A stretch of DNA of 64,000 nucleotides from JBARKJ01 sp963698885 (GTDB lineage Bacteria > Nitrospirota > JACRHJ01). Position numbers and translations under genes: made by a program. The DNA lies in NCBI GenBank assembly GCA_963698885.1, contig CAVOSJ010000002.1:310001-374000 (forward strand), in the 5' to 3' direction. Of the stretch, positions 54,303 through 63,293 are shown in pieces. The notes under the pieces are model-generated. The model was not told the DNA's origin. It did no database searches and saw only the letters and a program-made list of their open reading frames with translations. Each line of letters opens with the position of its first letter. Position 1 is the first letter of the stretch.

Positions 54303-55024
54303 TATTTCTCCTTACTCTCTTTCTTATCTTTTGTTTTTAATGCCTTGGCGTCGGATATGGACGTTAAAGCCAGCGTACGGAGCGCTTCGTCGGAATTGGG
54401 CGACGTATTAACTGTCTCCCATTCCTTTATAGCGGCGTCCAGGTCCATCTCCTTGGAATATATTACTCCAAGCATATGGTGCGCCTCGATGTTGCCGGGT
54501 TCCACGTCCAGGACTTCTTTAAAGGCTTTCTTGGCCTCGTCAAATTTCCCCGCCTCGAAATGGAGCTTCCCCATTACCTCAAGGCACTCGAAATAAGACG
54601 GGTCCTCCTCCAGCGCCAGCTTAAGGTAATCCATCGCGTATTCCGTATAGCCCAAGTGCTTGTAGCAGACACCCAGGTTGTAATAAAGCTCGGGCGCGAA
54701 CTCCGGCGCCTCCTGCTCCAGCCTCTTGAATACCCGAAGCGCTTCCAGGAACTTATTCTGGGCCAGGTACACGCTGCCCAGGGCAAAGGTGGATTCCGCG
54801 TCCTTCGGGTCCAGCTTTATGGCGTCTATCAGCACGGAAAGCGCCGCGTCATATTGTTCGTTATGGTAGAAGATGTCCGCAAGCTCGTGGTACGCGGGCG
54901 CGTATTTGGGGTCAAACTCGATGCACTTCTTGAACCACTGGACCGCGAGCAGCCAGTTGCCCGCATCGAGGGCGTCAAGACCCTTGTTGTAGTACTTTTC
55001 TACCTGGCTAATCTGTTTCTCCAA
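54302..55024 (-). CDS. Tetratricopeptide-repeat protein
   Basis: The 240-residue protein is built almost entirely of TPR units, about six, with the Gly8/Ala20/Pro32-like pattern (GLDALDAGNWLLAVQWFKKC, then YAPAYHELADIFYH). No signal peptide or catalytic motif. The TTG start at 55024 has a strong GGAGGAATT site. Lies between lspA and lgt; a scaffold for envelope proteins is possible but unproven. The tail is lysine-rich. Confidence 0.85.
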   Translation of the reverse strand: MEKQISQVEKYYNKGLDALDAGNWLLAVQWFKKCIEFDPKYAPAYHELADIFYHNEQYDAALSVLIDAIKLDPKDAESTFALGSVYLAQNKFLEALRVFKRLEQEAPEFAPELYYNLGVCYKHLGYTEYAMDYLKLALEEDPSYFECLEVMGKLHFEAGKFDEAKKAFKEVLDVEPGNIEAHHMLGVIYSKEMDLDAAIKEWETVNTSPNSDEALRTLALTSISDAKALKTKDKKESKEK

Positions 55025-55045
55025 TAATTCCTCCGCGGCTTCGCC

Positions 55046-55546
55046 TCAGGCCGTACAGCCGGATTTTTTCTTTATCAGGAACTCGTAGGCTAAAATAAAA
55101 ACTCCTACGGTAATGCCGGAATCGGCGATATTAAACGCCGGCCAGTGGTAAAACTCGCCAGCGTGCCAGTCTATGAAATCTATCACGTATCCGAAGGCTA
55201 TCCGGTCCGCCATGTTACCCGCCGCCCCGCCCACGACCAGCGCGAGCGCGATAAGCGTCAGAGTCTCATGCCCCTCGGTCCTTTTAATGAAATATAAAAG
55301 GAGCGCCACCGCGAAACCCGCGGTTATCAGCAGGAACGGGAGCCTTAAGGACTGCCTTGCCACCGCCATAAACCCGAACGCGGCCCCGGTGTTATGGACA
55401 AGCGTGATGTCGAAATAACCTTTTATAACCGGGACCGAGTCCGAAAGCTGCAGATTGCGCGCCGCCAGGAGCTTCGTCAGCCGGTCGAGGCAGAATATAA
55501 TGCCTCCGGTTATTAATATTATCTTACTTTTGCGGGACAATGGCAA
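55046..55546 (-). CDS. lspA: Lipoprotein signal peptidase (signal peptidase II)
   Basis: It removes the signal peptide from diacylglyceryl prolipoproteins. The 166-residue protein has four helices and the family motifs DRLTKLLA, LVHNTGAAFGF, the catalytic NMADRIAFGYVIDF and FNIADSGITVG. TTG start. It lies nine bases after the true ileS stop, the common ileS-lspA order. Confidence 0.93.
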   Translation of the reverse strand: MPLSRKSKIILITGGIIFCLDRLTKLLAARNLQLSDSVPVIKGYFDITLVHNTGAAFGFMAVARQSLRLPFLLITAGFAVALLLYFIKRTEGHETLTLIALALVVGGAAGNMADRIAFGYVIDFIDWHAGEFYHWPAFNIADSGITVGVFILAYEFLIKKKSGCTA

Positions 55547-55554
55547 TACCTATT

Positions 55555-58398
55555 CTAAAACACTCGCGCACCTGCCGCACAGGGTAGGGTGCGACTCGGA
55601 GATTCCCACGTCTTTTTTGATCTGCCAGCACCGCTCGCACTTTACCCCTTCGGCAGGGGAGGCGGAGACCTGTGAATCCCAGGCACCAGCCGTCGGATTC
55701 GGGAATGTTTTCCGGCAGCCGAGACTAAGCGGGTAGTATCAGCGCCTCCGATACGATGAAATATCGAGGCAAGCTCATCTTTATAACTGATTAAGCAAAT
55801 CGGCAGCAATCGTCTCCGCGTAAATTTCCACCTTCGCGTCCAGGGAATGTCCTATTACCCTGTCCGCGCGCAGCTTTTCCAGCACCTTCGACGCCTCGCC
55901 CCGGACGGCGAGGATTTTATCCCAACGCTCTTCAAGAGCCGGGTCCAGCCAGTCGTCATCGAAGTTTCGGGAAATCCGCAAGGTGCACGCTCTGTTCTTT
56001 GCCCGCTCCCGGAATGAACGCCCAGACCTCTTCCGCCGTGAACGACAGCACCGGGGCCATCAGCCTTATCATCCCGGAGAGGATCTCGTACATCGCCGTC
56101 TGCGCGGAGCGCCTGAGGGCGCCGTCCGGCTTCTCCGTGTACAGCCTGTCCTTCAGGACGTCCAGATAAAACGCGCTCATGTCCACGGCGCAGAAGTTGT
56201 GCAGGGTGTGGTAGATGAGATGGAACTCGCTGTCTTTGTACGCCTTCCGGATTTTGAGGTTCAGCCCCTGCAATCTGTGGAGCGCCCAGCGGTCCAGCTC
56301 CGCCATCTCTTTATACGGCACGGCGTCTCCAGCCGGGTCGAAGTCGGATAAGTTCCCCAGTATATATCTCGCGGTGTTCCTTATGCGCCTGTACGCCTCC
56401 GAGAGGCGCTTAAGTATCTCGTCCGATATCCTCACGTCTTCGGTATAGTCCGAAGCCGAAACCCAGAGCCTTAAGTATCTCCGCCCCGTACTGGTCGATT
56501 ACCTTCTGCGGCGCGATAACGTTGCCCTTGGACTTGGACATCTTCTTGCCCTCGCCGTCCACCGTGAACCCGTGGGTGAGGACACTCTTGAATGGGGCCA
56601 CGCCTACCGTGCCGACGGCAGTCAAAAGCGAGCTTTGGAACCAGCCCCTGTGCTGGTCGCTGCCTTCCAGGTATAAGTCCGCGGGCCATGCAAGTTCCGG
56701 ACGCCTCTTCAGGACCGCCGCCTGGCTTACTCCGGAATCGAACCAGACGTCCAGGATGTCGGTTTCCTTTTTAAATTCTTTGCCGCCGCATTTCGGGCAG
56801 GTGGTGCCTTTTGGCAGGAGCTCTTCCGCCGGGAGGGTGAACCATATATCCGCGCCCGCTTTCTCCATGAGGTTCGCCACATGCTCGACTATGGCCTCAC
56901 TCATGAGCCGCTCGCCGCACCCGGCGCACTGGAATATCGTGATCGGCACTCCCCACGCCCTCTGGCGTGAAATGCACCAGTCCGGCCTGCTCTCTATCAT
57001 CCCACGGATGCGGTCGATTCCCCAGCCCGGCACCCACTCAACCTTATTTATATATTCCAGCGCCTTCTCCCGGAGCCCGTTCTTCTCCATCGAGATGAAC
57101 CACTGCTCCGTCGCGCGGAACAGCACCGGGTTCTTGCACCGCCAGCAGTGCGGATAGGAGTGGCTTATCGGCTCCATCGCAAGAAGCGCATCGACTTCCG
57201 TCAGCTTCTCTATAATCGCCTTGTCCGCCTTGAAGACGTGCATCCCCGCGAAGAATTTTACGTCGTCCGTAAACTTCCCGTGGTCGTCAACAGGCGTGTA
57301 GATATCGAGGCCGTACTTCTGGCCTATCTCGTAGTCCTCCTGCCCATGCCCCGGCGCGGTATGGACAATTCCCGTACCCGCCTCAAGGGTAACGTGCTCG
57401 CCCACAAGCACCGGCGAGAGGCGGTCCAGGAACGGGTGCCGGAAGTTCAGGCCTTCAAGCTCCAAACCATAGAAGGTGAGTAGAGCATCGTATTTTACAT
57501 ACCCAAATTTCTTTGCACACTCGTCGGCCAGATCTTTCGCCACTAAAAGAAGTTCATTTGAACCTTCCCCGTGCATTAGAATATATTCAAAGCCTGGGTT
57601 TACCGAAAGCGCCAGGTTCGCGGGCAGCGTCCAGGGCGTGGTCGTCCAGATGACGGCGGAAACAGGCAGCCCCCCCGCCATGTCCTGAATTTTCTTTAAC
57701 GTACCCTTAGCCGCCAGGTTCTTTTTCTCCGCCCAGTCCGCCAAGGTACCGTCCAGCCTGAACTTCACATAAACCGACTTCGAAGAATGGTCGGCGTATT
57801 CGACTTCCGCCTCCGCCAGCGCCGTCACGCAGGACGCGCACCAGTGGATCGGCTTTTTGCCCTTATATACCCCGCCGTTGCCGACGAACTTGCCGAACTC
57901 CCGGACGATTGACGCTTCAAAGCCGTAGTTCATCGTCAGGTAGGGGTTGTACCAGTCGCCTATCACGCCGAGGCGGATAAACTCGTCCCGCTGTATCTCC
58001 ACGAATTTCTTGGCATATTCCCGGCAGTGCCCGCGGAATTCGCCGGGGGCCATCGTCTCTTTTTTGCCTTTTAAGTCCTTGTCCACCTGCAGCTCTATCG
58101 GCAGGCCGTGGCAGTCCCAGCCGGGTACATACGGCGCGCCGTATCCCTCCATCGTCCGGGCCTTCACGATTATGTCCTTCAGTATCTTGTTCAGCGCGTG
58201 TCCGATATGGATATGGCCGTTGGCGTAGGGCGGGCCGTCGTGTAGTATGAACTTTTCCCGTCCGGCGTCCCGTGCCCGGAGCTTGCCGTAGAGGTCCATC
58301 TCTTTCCAGCTTTTAAGGAAATCAAGCTCCTTCACAGCGAGGTTCGCCCGCATGGGGAACTCCGTGCGAGGAAGGTTCAGCGTGTCTTTATAGTCCAT
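55555..58398 (-). CDS. ileS: Isoleucyl-tRNA synthetase, several frameshifts in the C-terminal part
   Basis: Residues 1-640 are clean: HIGH motif ANGHIHIGHALNKI, editing domain with TTPWTLPANLALSV, and KKMSKSKGNV. Frames then break near 56470, 55966, 55783, 55758 and 55736. The restored sequence gives LRLWVSASDYTEDVRISDEI, the anticodon-binding helices, and a C-terminal zinc motif CERCW...CGRC ending in VLE at TAG 55555. Four sites need one base removed and one needs a base added. A housekeeping gene with this many breaks points to sequence error. Heads the ileS-lspA-TPR-lgt operon. Confidence 0.92.
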
Positions 58399-58503
58399 TT
58401 GAATGTCCTGGGTAGGTTAAATGCATAGAATAGGAAATCATATCACCACCGTATAGCCAATGTCAAGAATACCGTGGAGTTACCGGATTTTATCGAATTC
58501 ACC

Positions 58504-58531
58504 TTGACTGCCTAATCGGTTCCCGTATATC
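58504..58531 (+). promoter_or_regulatory. Candidate promoter of uspA
   Basis: TTGACT and TATATC with a 16-base spacer, 70 bases before ATG 58601. The region is AT-rich compared with the flanks. Confidence 0.5.
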
Positions 58532-58600
58532 TTTAATATGTAGAACATTATTAAGACTTAAGCCGGGAATTATAACCACGTTTATTTAAGGGGAGGCGCC

Positions 58601-59026
58601 ATGTTCACAAAGATGCTTGTGGCTTTCGACGGTTCGGAGCAGTCCAACAAAGCTTTCGACACTGCCTTGGAGATGGACGTCAAGTGTTCCAACAAGTCCG
58701 CGAATGTATTGGTCCTTTCGGTGGCGCAAATGCCCGAACCGGTGGAGTTAATCAACACAGGCGCAATAATTCAAGGCATTACCGAGTACTATGAAGAGCA
58801 ATTCAAAGCTCTTAGAGAGCGTGCGGAAAAAAAGGGAGTCAAAATCAGTACGGAAGTGGTCATGGGGCATCCCGCCGACATGATTGTAAAGTATGCCGGG
58901 GAAAAGGGTTGCGACGTTATAATAATGGGGCACCGCGGCAGGTCTAAGATTGCAGGCTGGCTCATGGGCTCCGTCTCTAAGAGGGTGGCGTCGTATTCGC
59001 CCTGCACCGTCACCATTGTCAAATAA
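58601..59026 (+). CDS. Universal stress protein (UspA family)
   Basis: The 141-residue protein is a single Usp domain. It starts MLVAFDGSEQSNKAFDTAL and has the ATP-binding C-terminal pattern GHRGRSKIAGWLMGSVSKRV (G2xG9xG(S/T)), so it is of the nucleotide-binding type. GGGGAGG precedes the ATG. An MFS transporter starts seven bases after its stop, suggesting a co-regulated pair. Confidence 0.92.
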   Translation: MFTKMLVAFDGSEQSNKAFDTALEMDVKCSNKSANVLVLSVAQMPEPVELINTGAIIQGITEYYEEQFKALRERAEKKGVKISTEVVMGHPADMIVKYAGEKGCDVIIMGHRGRSKIAGWLMGSVSKRVASYSPCTVTIVK

Positions 59027-59033
59027 ATAACCG

Positions 59034-60236
59034 TTGAAGAAACCCTTCGGCCTCAGCCGCAATATATACGTTGCGGGGGTTGTCAGCCTGCTTATGGACA
59101 TAAGCAGTGAGATGATCTATCCGCTGATGCCGCTGTTCCTCGCCAACGTCCTGGGTGCGAGCAAGGAATTAATCGGCCTTATCGAGGGCGTTGCGGAGTC
59201 CACCGCCAGCATCCTCAAAATTTTTTCCGGCTGGCTGTCGGACAGGTTAGGCAAGCGAAAGGGCCTGATGGCGGGCGGTTACGGCTTATCCACCTTGAGC
59301 CGCCCCATAATCGCGCTCGCTACCGGCTGGCATGTAGTGCTGGTGGGGAGGTTCCTGGACCGGGTCGGCAAGGGAGTGCGCACCGCGCCCAGGGACGCCA
59401 TCATAGCCGAGTCCACCGAAGCTTCCCGTTACGGCGCGGCCTTCGGCTTCCACCGCGCGATGGATACGTTCGGAGCGGTTATCGGCCCCGCGACGGCGTT
59501 CTTCCTGCTGGAGGCCTTCTCAGGCGACTTCCGCAAGGTCTTCTGGGTCTCGATGATACCGGCTGTTATCGCGGTCGTCGTCATTATCCTTTTCATTAAG
59601 GAGAAAAAACTTAAGCCCAGGGGAAACGCAGCTCCGCCCAAGTTTTCCTGGAGCGTCTTAAGCGGCAGGTTCAGGTTCTACGTCATAATCGTGACCATAT
59701 TCTCCATCGGCAACTCAAGCGACGCCTTCCTTATCCTGCGCGCGCAGGGGGTGGGCATCAGGCCGCTGACAATCCCCATCGTGTATATGGTGTACAATAC
59801 GATTTATTCGCTGACTTCGATGCCCGCCGGGATCGCGGCGGACAAGTTCGGCAGGAAGCGCATAATCCTGATCGCGTTTTTCATGTTCGCGGCAATCTAT
59901 TACGGGTTCGCGAGGTTCGCGGATATCCGGAGCGTATGGCTGCTCTTCGGCGCGTACGGCCTCTTCATGGGCATGACGGACGGCATACAGAAAGCCTATT
60001 TAGCGGAGGTGATACCGAAGGAGTTCAAGGCGACCGCCTTCGGGATATACAACATGGCGGTGGGCCTGGCGCTTCTCCCGGCGAGCCTCATCGGCGGCTG
60101 GCTCTGGGACCACGTCTCCCCCGCCGCGACGTTCTATTACGGCGCGATAATGGCGCTCGTCTCGGCTGGCGCTGTTTATTATATATATAATTGTTTATGG
60201 GAAGGGGAACAGGAAAGCGGCTGTTTAAGGAAATAA
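59034..60236 (+). CDS. Major facilitator superfamily transporter
   Basis: The 400-residue protein has about 12 hydrophobic helices and the MFS loop 2-3 motif GWLSDRLGKRKGLM, repeated in the second half as GIAADKFGRKRII. The TTG at 59034 is the only start near the first helix (NIYVAGVVSLLMDISSEMIYPL). The early SSEMIYPLMPLFL motif is typical of a subgroup found across bacteria with unknown substrate. Lies directly after uspA and before a terminator. Confidence 0.88.
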   Translation: MKKPFGLSRNIYVAGVVSLLMDISSEMIYPLMPLFLANVLGASKELIGLIEGVAESTASILKIFSGWLSDRLGKRKGLMAGGYGLSTLSRPIIALATGWHVVLVGRFLDRVGKGVRTAPRDAIIAESTEASRYGAAFGFHRAMDTFGAVIGPATAFFLLEAFSGDFRKVFWVSMIPAVIAVVVIILFIKEKKLKPRGNAAPPKFSWSVLSGRFRFYVIIVTIFSIGNSSDAFLILRAQGVGIRPLTIPIVYMVYNTIYSLTSMPAGIAADKFGRKRIILIAFFMFAAIYYGFARFADIRSVWLLFGAYGLFMGMTDGIQKAYLAEVIPKEFKATAFGIYNMAVGLALLPASLIGGWLWDHVSPAATFYYGAIMALVSAGAVYYIYNCLWEGEQESGCLRK

Positions 60237-60238
60237 AA

Positions 60239-60268
60239 AAAAGGCCGACCATTGGTCGGCCTTTTCTA
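60239..60268. terminator. Terminator between the MFS gene and folD
   Basis: AAAAGGCCGACC pairs with GGTCGGCCTTTT around ATT, usable from both sides. The stem resembles those at 20432 and 29153. Confidence 0.85.
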
Positions 60269-60281
60269 ATCCTTCTCGATA

Positions 60282-61196
60282 TTACGCTATCCCGTGCTGT
60301 ATCTTGCAGGCGCGGAGCGCGTTCTTCATAAGCATCATGTTCGTGACGGAGCCGACGCCGCCGGGTACGGGGGAGATGGCGGATGCCACTTCTTTCACGT
60401 TCTCGAAGTCCACGTCGCCGACCGTCTTTGTCTTGGGCTTGCCTTTATCGTTTAATACCGGCTTGCCTTCGGCGTCCAGCACGTTAACTCGGTTTATGCC
60501 CACGTCTATCACTATCGCGCCGGGCTTGACCATGTCCTTCGTCACAAGGCCCGCCTTGCCCGCGGCTACTATAAGTATGTCCGCGCCCAGCGTGTGCTTC
60601 TTCGTGTTGCCTTTCTGGGAGGTGAAGATATGGACGTTGGACGTGGTGGCGTTACGGTTCAGCGCGATGAGCATCACGGGCTTGCCGACGATGTTGCTAT
60701 GCCCGACCACGACTATCTCCGCGCCGGTAAAATCGACGCCAAGCCTGTCCAGCATCTCGATGCAGGCAGACGGAGTGGCGGGCGGGAAGGTAGGCTCGCC
60801 CAGGACCAGCTTGCCCATGTTGGACGGATGGAAGCAGTCGATGTCTTTATTGACGTCGATGGAGTTGATGATGGACGAGTCGCTTATCTGCGCCGGGAAG
60901 GGCCGGAGCGGAAGGATGCCGGACACGGATTTATCCGCGTTGAGCTTTTTTACCGCTTCGACGACCTCCGCCTCCGAGGCCGTCTCGGCGGGGTTCGCGT
61001 TTATGTAATTGAAGCCCACCTCGGCGCAGTTCTTCTCGACCTGGCCCCGGTACATCTTCGCGCCGTAGTTGTCTCCCACTAAAAGCGTCGCGATGCCCGG
61101 CACGATACCCTTTGCCTTCAGGGCTTCGACTTCCTTGATTATCTCGAGCTTTATCTCCTCGCCGATCTTGTTCCCGTCAATAATTGTCGCAGACAT
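60282..61196 (-). CDS. folD: Bifunctional methylenetetrahydrofolate dehydrogenase / methenyltetrahydrofolate cyclohydrolase
   Basis: It interconverts methylene-, methenyl- and formyl-tetrahydrofolate. The 304-residue protein has the substrate segment ATLLVGDNYGAKMYRGQVEKN, the VSGILPLRPFP motif, the cofactor region VVVGHSNIVGKPVMLIALNR and a C-terminal SPVPGGVGSVTNMML. Slightly long. It follows fchA by ten bases on the same strand. Confidence 0.94.
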   Translation of the reverse strand: MSATIIDGNKIGEEIKLEIIKEVEALKAKGIVPGIATLLVGDNYGAKMYRGQVEKNCAEVGFNYINANPAETASEAEVVEAVKKLNADKSVSGILPLRPFPAQISDSSIINSIDVNKDIDCFHPSNMGKLVLGEPTFPPATPSACIEMLDRLGVDFTGAEIVVVGHSNIVGKPVMLIALNRNATTSNVHIFTSQKGNTKKHTLGADILIVAAGKAGLVTKDMVKPGAIVIDVGINRVNVLDAEGKPVLNDKGKPKTKTVGDVDFENVKEVASAISPVPGGVGSVTNMMLMKNALRACKIQHGIA

Positions 61197-61206
61197 TCAA
61201 ACCCCC

Positions 61207-61833
61207 CTATCCAATTTTATCGTACGTTATTTTTACTACCTTCTCTCTTAATTCCCCGGACTCCTTCATCATCGAAAGCGTGGAGTCCCATTTCTCTTTC
61301 ACGTATGCCGCATCCTTTATCGACACCAGGTTTATGCGCACGTTCATGGCGGCGGCCTGCACGGCGGCGTCCGCGAAAACTGCCGCGACCCCAGCGTCCG
61401 ATACCGCGCCTTTATTCCCCTTTTCCCCCGCCGCGACACATAGCCTGGCCACTTCCAGAGAGCGCAGTCCTATCGAAAAAGGAGTCTCCGTCGCCGCCTT
61501 AAGCCCCTCCTGGATCTTTACGTCACGGAAGGCCTTCTGCTCGTCGGTATCCTTCGGCAGCTTATATGCTGCCCCAGCCGCCGCGAACGCCTCCGTATCC
61601 TCCTGAAGGAGCCGCATCAGGTCCGCACGGAGCCTCTCCGACTCGTCCTTTATCCCCTCGATCTCAGCCTGGACATCCGCGTACTTCTCCTTCCCCAGCG
61701 TGAGGTAGCACACCATCCCCACCAGCGCCGCCGCCTCCGAGCCTACAAGGGCCGCCGCGCTTCCGCCTCCGGGTTCAGGTGATTTGGACGACAGCTTGTC
61801 CAGAAAATGTCGCATCGGCATATCGACGTACAT
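61207..61833 (-). CDS. fchA: Formimidotetrahydrofolate cyclodeaminase / methenyl-THF cyclohydrolase (FchA family)
   Basis: From ATG 61833 (GGAGGG site) it has 208 residues, all-helical, with the family start FLDKLSSKSPEPGGGSAAALVGSEAAALVGMV and later NVRINLVSIKDAAYV. FchA acts as methenyl-THF cyclohydrolase in one-carbon pathways or as cyclodeaminase in histidine or purine breakdown. The folD partner favours a one-carbon role. A 24-residue upstream extension (to 61905) is unlikely. Confidence 0.88.
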   Translation of the reverse strand: MYVDMPMRHFLDKLSSKSPEPGGGSAAALVGSEAAALVGMVCYLTLGKEKYADVQAEIEGIKDESERLRADLMRLLQEDTEAFAAAGAAYKLPKDTDEQKAFRDVKIQEGLKAATETPFSIGLRSLEVARLCVAAGEKGNKGAVSDAGVAAVFADAAVQAAAMNVRINLVSIKDAAYVKEKWDSTLSMMKESGELREKVVKITYDKIG

Positions 61834-62020
61834 CTTTACCCTCCATAAGGAAAATTCACTACTTGTAACGTTTTTGGACTCGTAACGGATTTGATTTTTT
61901 AACATAATCGGTTTTCCGGGTCAAGACTAATTTGACTCGGGGAGTGGGGCTGTTATAATAATTAAATAGGTATAAATATAAATTGACCCCCCTTTTTGAA
62001 GCAATAAGCCTCGCCAAACC

Positions 62021-62050
62021 GTTACTTTTCTTTCGAGAAAGAAAAGTAAC
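62021..62050. repeat. Perfect 14-bp palindromic hairpin, dispersed repeat family (copy B)
   Basis: GTTACTTTTCTTTC-GA-GAAAGAAAAGTAAC, with perfect arms. It shares its core and the downstream CAAAAGAAAGCT with copy A at 21834. A third, related hairpin lies at 62093-62117. Confidence 0.75.
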
Positions 62051-62092
62051 ACAAAAGAAAGCTGGATTGTTAAAAGCCCAAAAGTTTTTGGT

Positions 62093-62117
62093 GTTACCTT
62101 TTTCCCAAAAAGGTAAC
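62093..62117. repeat. Perfect 11-bp palindromic hairpin
   Basis: GTTACCTTTTT-CCC-AAAAAGGTAAC lies 21 bases before ATG 62139. It shares the GTTAC/GTAAC tips with copy B. It could affect mRNA stability or end upstream transcripts. Confidence 0.65.
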
Positions 62118-62138
62118 GGTTTACCGTTGGAGGAGTTT

Positions 62139-62570
62139 ATGTCCGGCAAAACGGTTTTATTAGTCCTGGGTCTGCTGTTTTATTTCGCGGGCGAAGCTTA
62201 CGCGGGGAACGCCTTTATAATAGAGCTGAAAAACGGGAACTGCATCGACGCGAACTCCTGCACTGTCGAAGGGGAAAAGCTGGTCCTGCGCTATCCGCTG
62301 GGCGAGGCGGAGATAGAGCTGGGTTCTGTAAAAAGGATTCTAATATCGGGGCCTTCGCCAATGGAGGGGCCTTTCCGGACTAAGGGGCAACCAGAATTTG
62401 GGCATCTTTTGCCCGTAAAAGGGCCGGCTAAATCAGCCGGGGGGATGACGGCGTCCGGCGAGCCGGTGGAGATATGGAATGCGGATGAGAAAGAGAAGGA
62501 ACATGACAGGCTGATTGAGAAGCTGGCGGAGGCGGAGGCAAACGAAGAGGAACATGATGAAAGTAAATGA
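62139..62570 (+). CDS. Small secreted protein of unknown function (paralogue 1)
   Basis: From ATG 62139 (GGAGGAG site) it has 143 residues: a signal peptide (LLVLGLLFYFAGEAYAG), then a beta-rich segment with IELKNGNCIDANSCTVEGEKLVLRY and LGEAEIELGSVKRI, then a charged Glu/Lys tail. The segment is shared with the next gene. I do not recognise the family. The two cysteines in the segment could form a disulfide. Confidence 0.7.
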   Translation: MSGKTVLLVLGLLFYFAGEAYAGNAFIIELKNGNCIDANSCTVEGEKLVLRYPLGEAEIELGSVKRILISGPSPMEGPFRTKGQPEFGHLLPVKGPAKSAGGMTASGEPVEIWNADEKEKEHDRLIEKLAEAEANEEEHDESK

Positions 62571-62659
62571 TATGCGTTGATATTTGTTCTTGACTATTTC
62601 ACAGGAGCGGTTATATTACACCAAACACGAATCATTCTTAATCCGCGGTAAAATTTGTC

Positions 62660-63127
62660 ATGCTGAAATTTGTATTGCCTGTACTTTTTTCCCTGTTTTT
62701 TTTAGTGCCCCCCGCATTCGGACAGGAAAAATCCTGCGTCGTAACCCTGAAAAACGGGAACACTATAAACGCCGATTCGTGCCGCGTCAAAGACGGCCGG
62801 ATTTATTTGAAATACCACCTCGGCGAAGTATCTTTCGACCTGTCGAAGGTTAAATCCATAACTGGCGGAGACGGCAGTTCCAATTTTCTACAGGACAAGG
62901 GGAAAGACCAGCCCCTCCGGACTGCCCGATCAGCCTCTATGAACGCGCAGCCGCCCGAGGAAAACTCCCCGGCCCAGGTAGAAAAAGACCATAAATTCAA
63001 TGACTTCTTTGACAAATACTGGCAGGCCGACGAGAAGGGGCAGGCGGAGATGGACAAGCAGATGGATAAAGTATTCTCCGATTATTTCGATGACTCGGAC
63101 TCGGACCAGCCATCCCAAGACAATTGA
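62660..63127 (+). CDS. Small secreted protein of unknown function (paralogue 2)
   Basis: The 155-residue protein has a signal peptide (MLKFVLPVLFSLFFLVPPAFG) and repeats the neighbour's core: VTLKNGNTINADSCRVKDGRIYLKYHLGEVSFDLSKVKSI. The shared pattern is LKNGN-x-I-x-A-(D/N)-SC then Y-x-LGE-x5-L-x2-VK-x-I. The tail is acidic (DKVFSDYFDDSDSD) instead of mixed charge. Tandem duplication of an unrecognised family, probably periplasmic. Confidence 0.72.
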   Translation: MLKFVLPVLFSLFFLVPPAFGQEKSCVVTLKNGNTINADSCRVKDGRIYLKYHLGEVSFDLSKVKSITGGDGSSNFLQDKGKDQPLRTARSASMNAQPPEENSPAQVEKDHKFNDFFDKYWQADEKGQAEMDKQMDKVFSDYFDDSDSDQPSQDN

Positions 63128-63293
63128 AATATTTTAAGGCGGCAGAGAATCGATTTACCTGTCCAGAGCGACAGCGAAGACAGAAATGACTTACCGTCAG
63201 AGCGTAGCAGGAAAGGAAGGTGCAGGGAATATTTATTGGAATTTTGGTCGCATTGACTGCAAACATAGCATTATGTCGAAAGGAGAGTTCTAA

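Noticed and set aside
14163..58398. Idea that all frame breaks reflect loss of a GA dinucleotide at GAG sites
   Set aside because: Restoring GA can also repair most breaks, but it adds one residue at conserved positions (cbiA MAAL-x3-GY, GH10 LGPSYI, ileS LRLWV). Removing a single base gives the exact family spacing, so single-base insertion is the better account.
14163..58398. Programmed ribosomal frameshifting
   Set aside because: The sites share no slippery heptamer or downstream structure and occur in unrelated genes, including several per gene.
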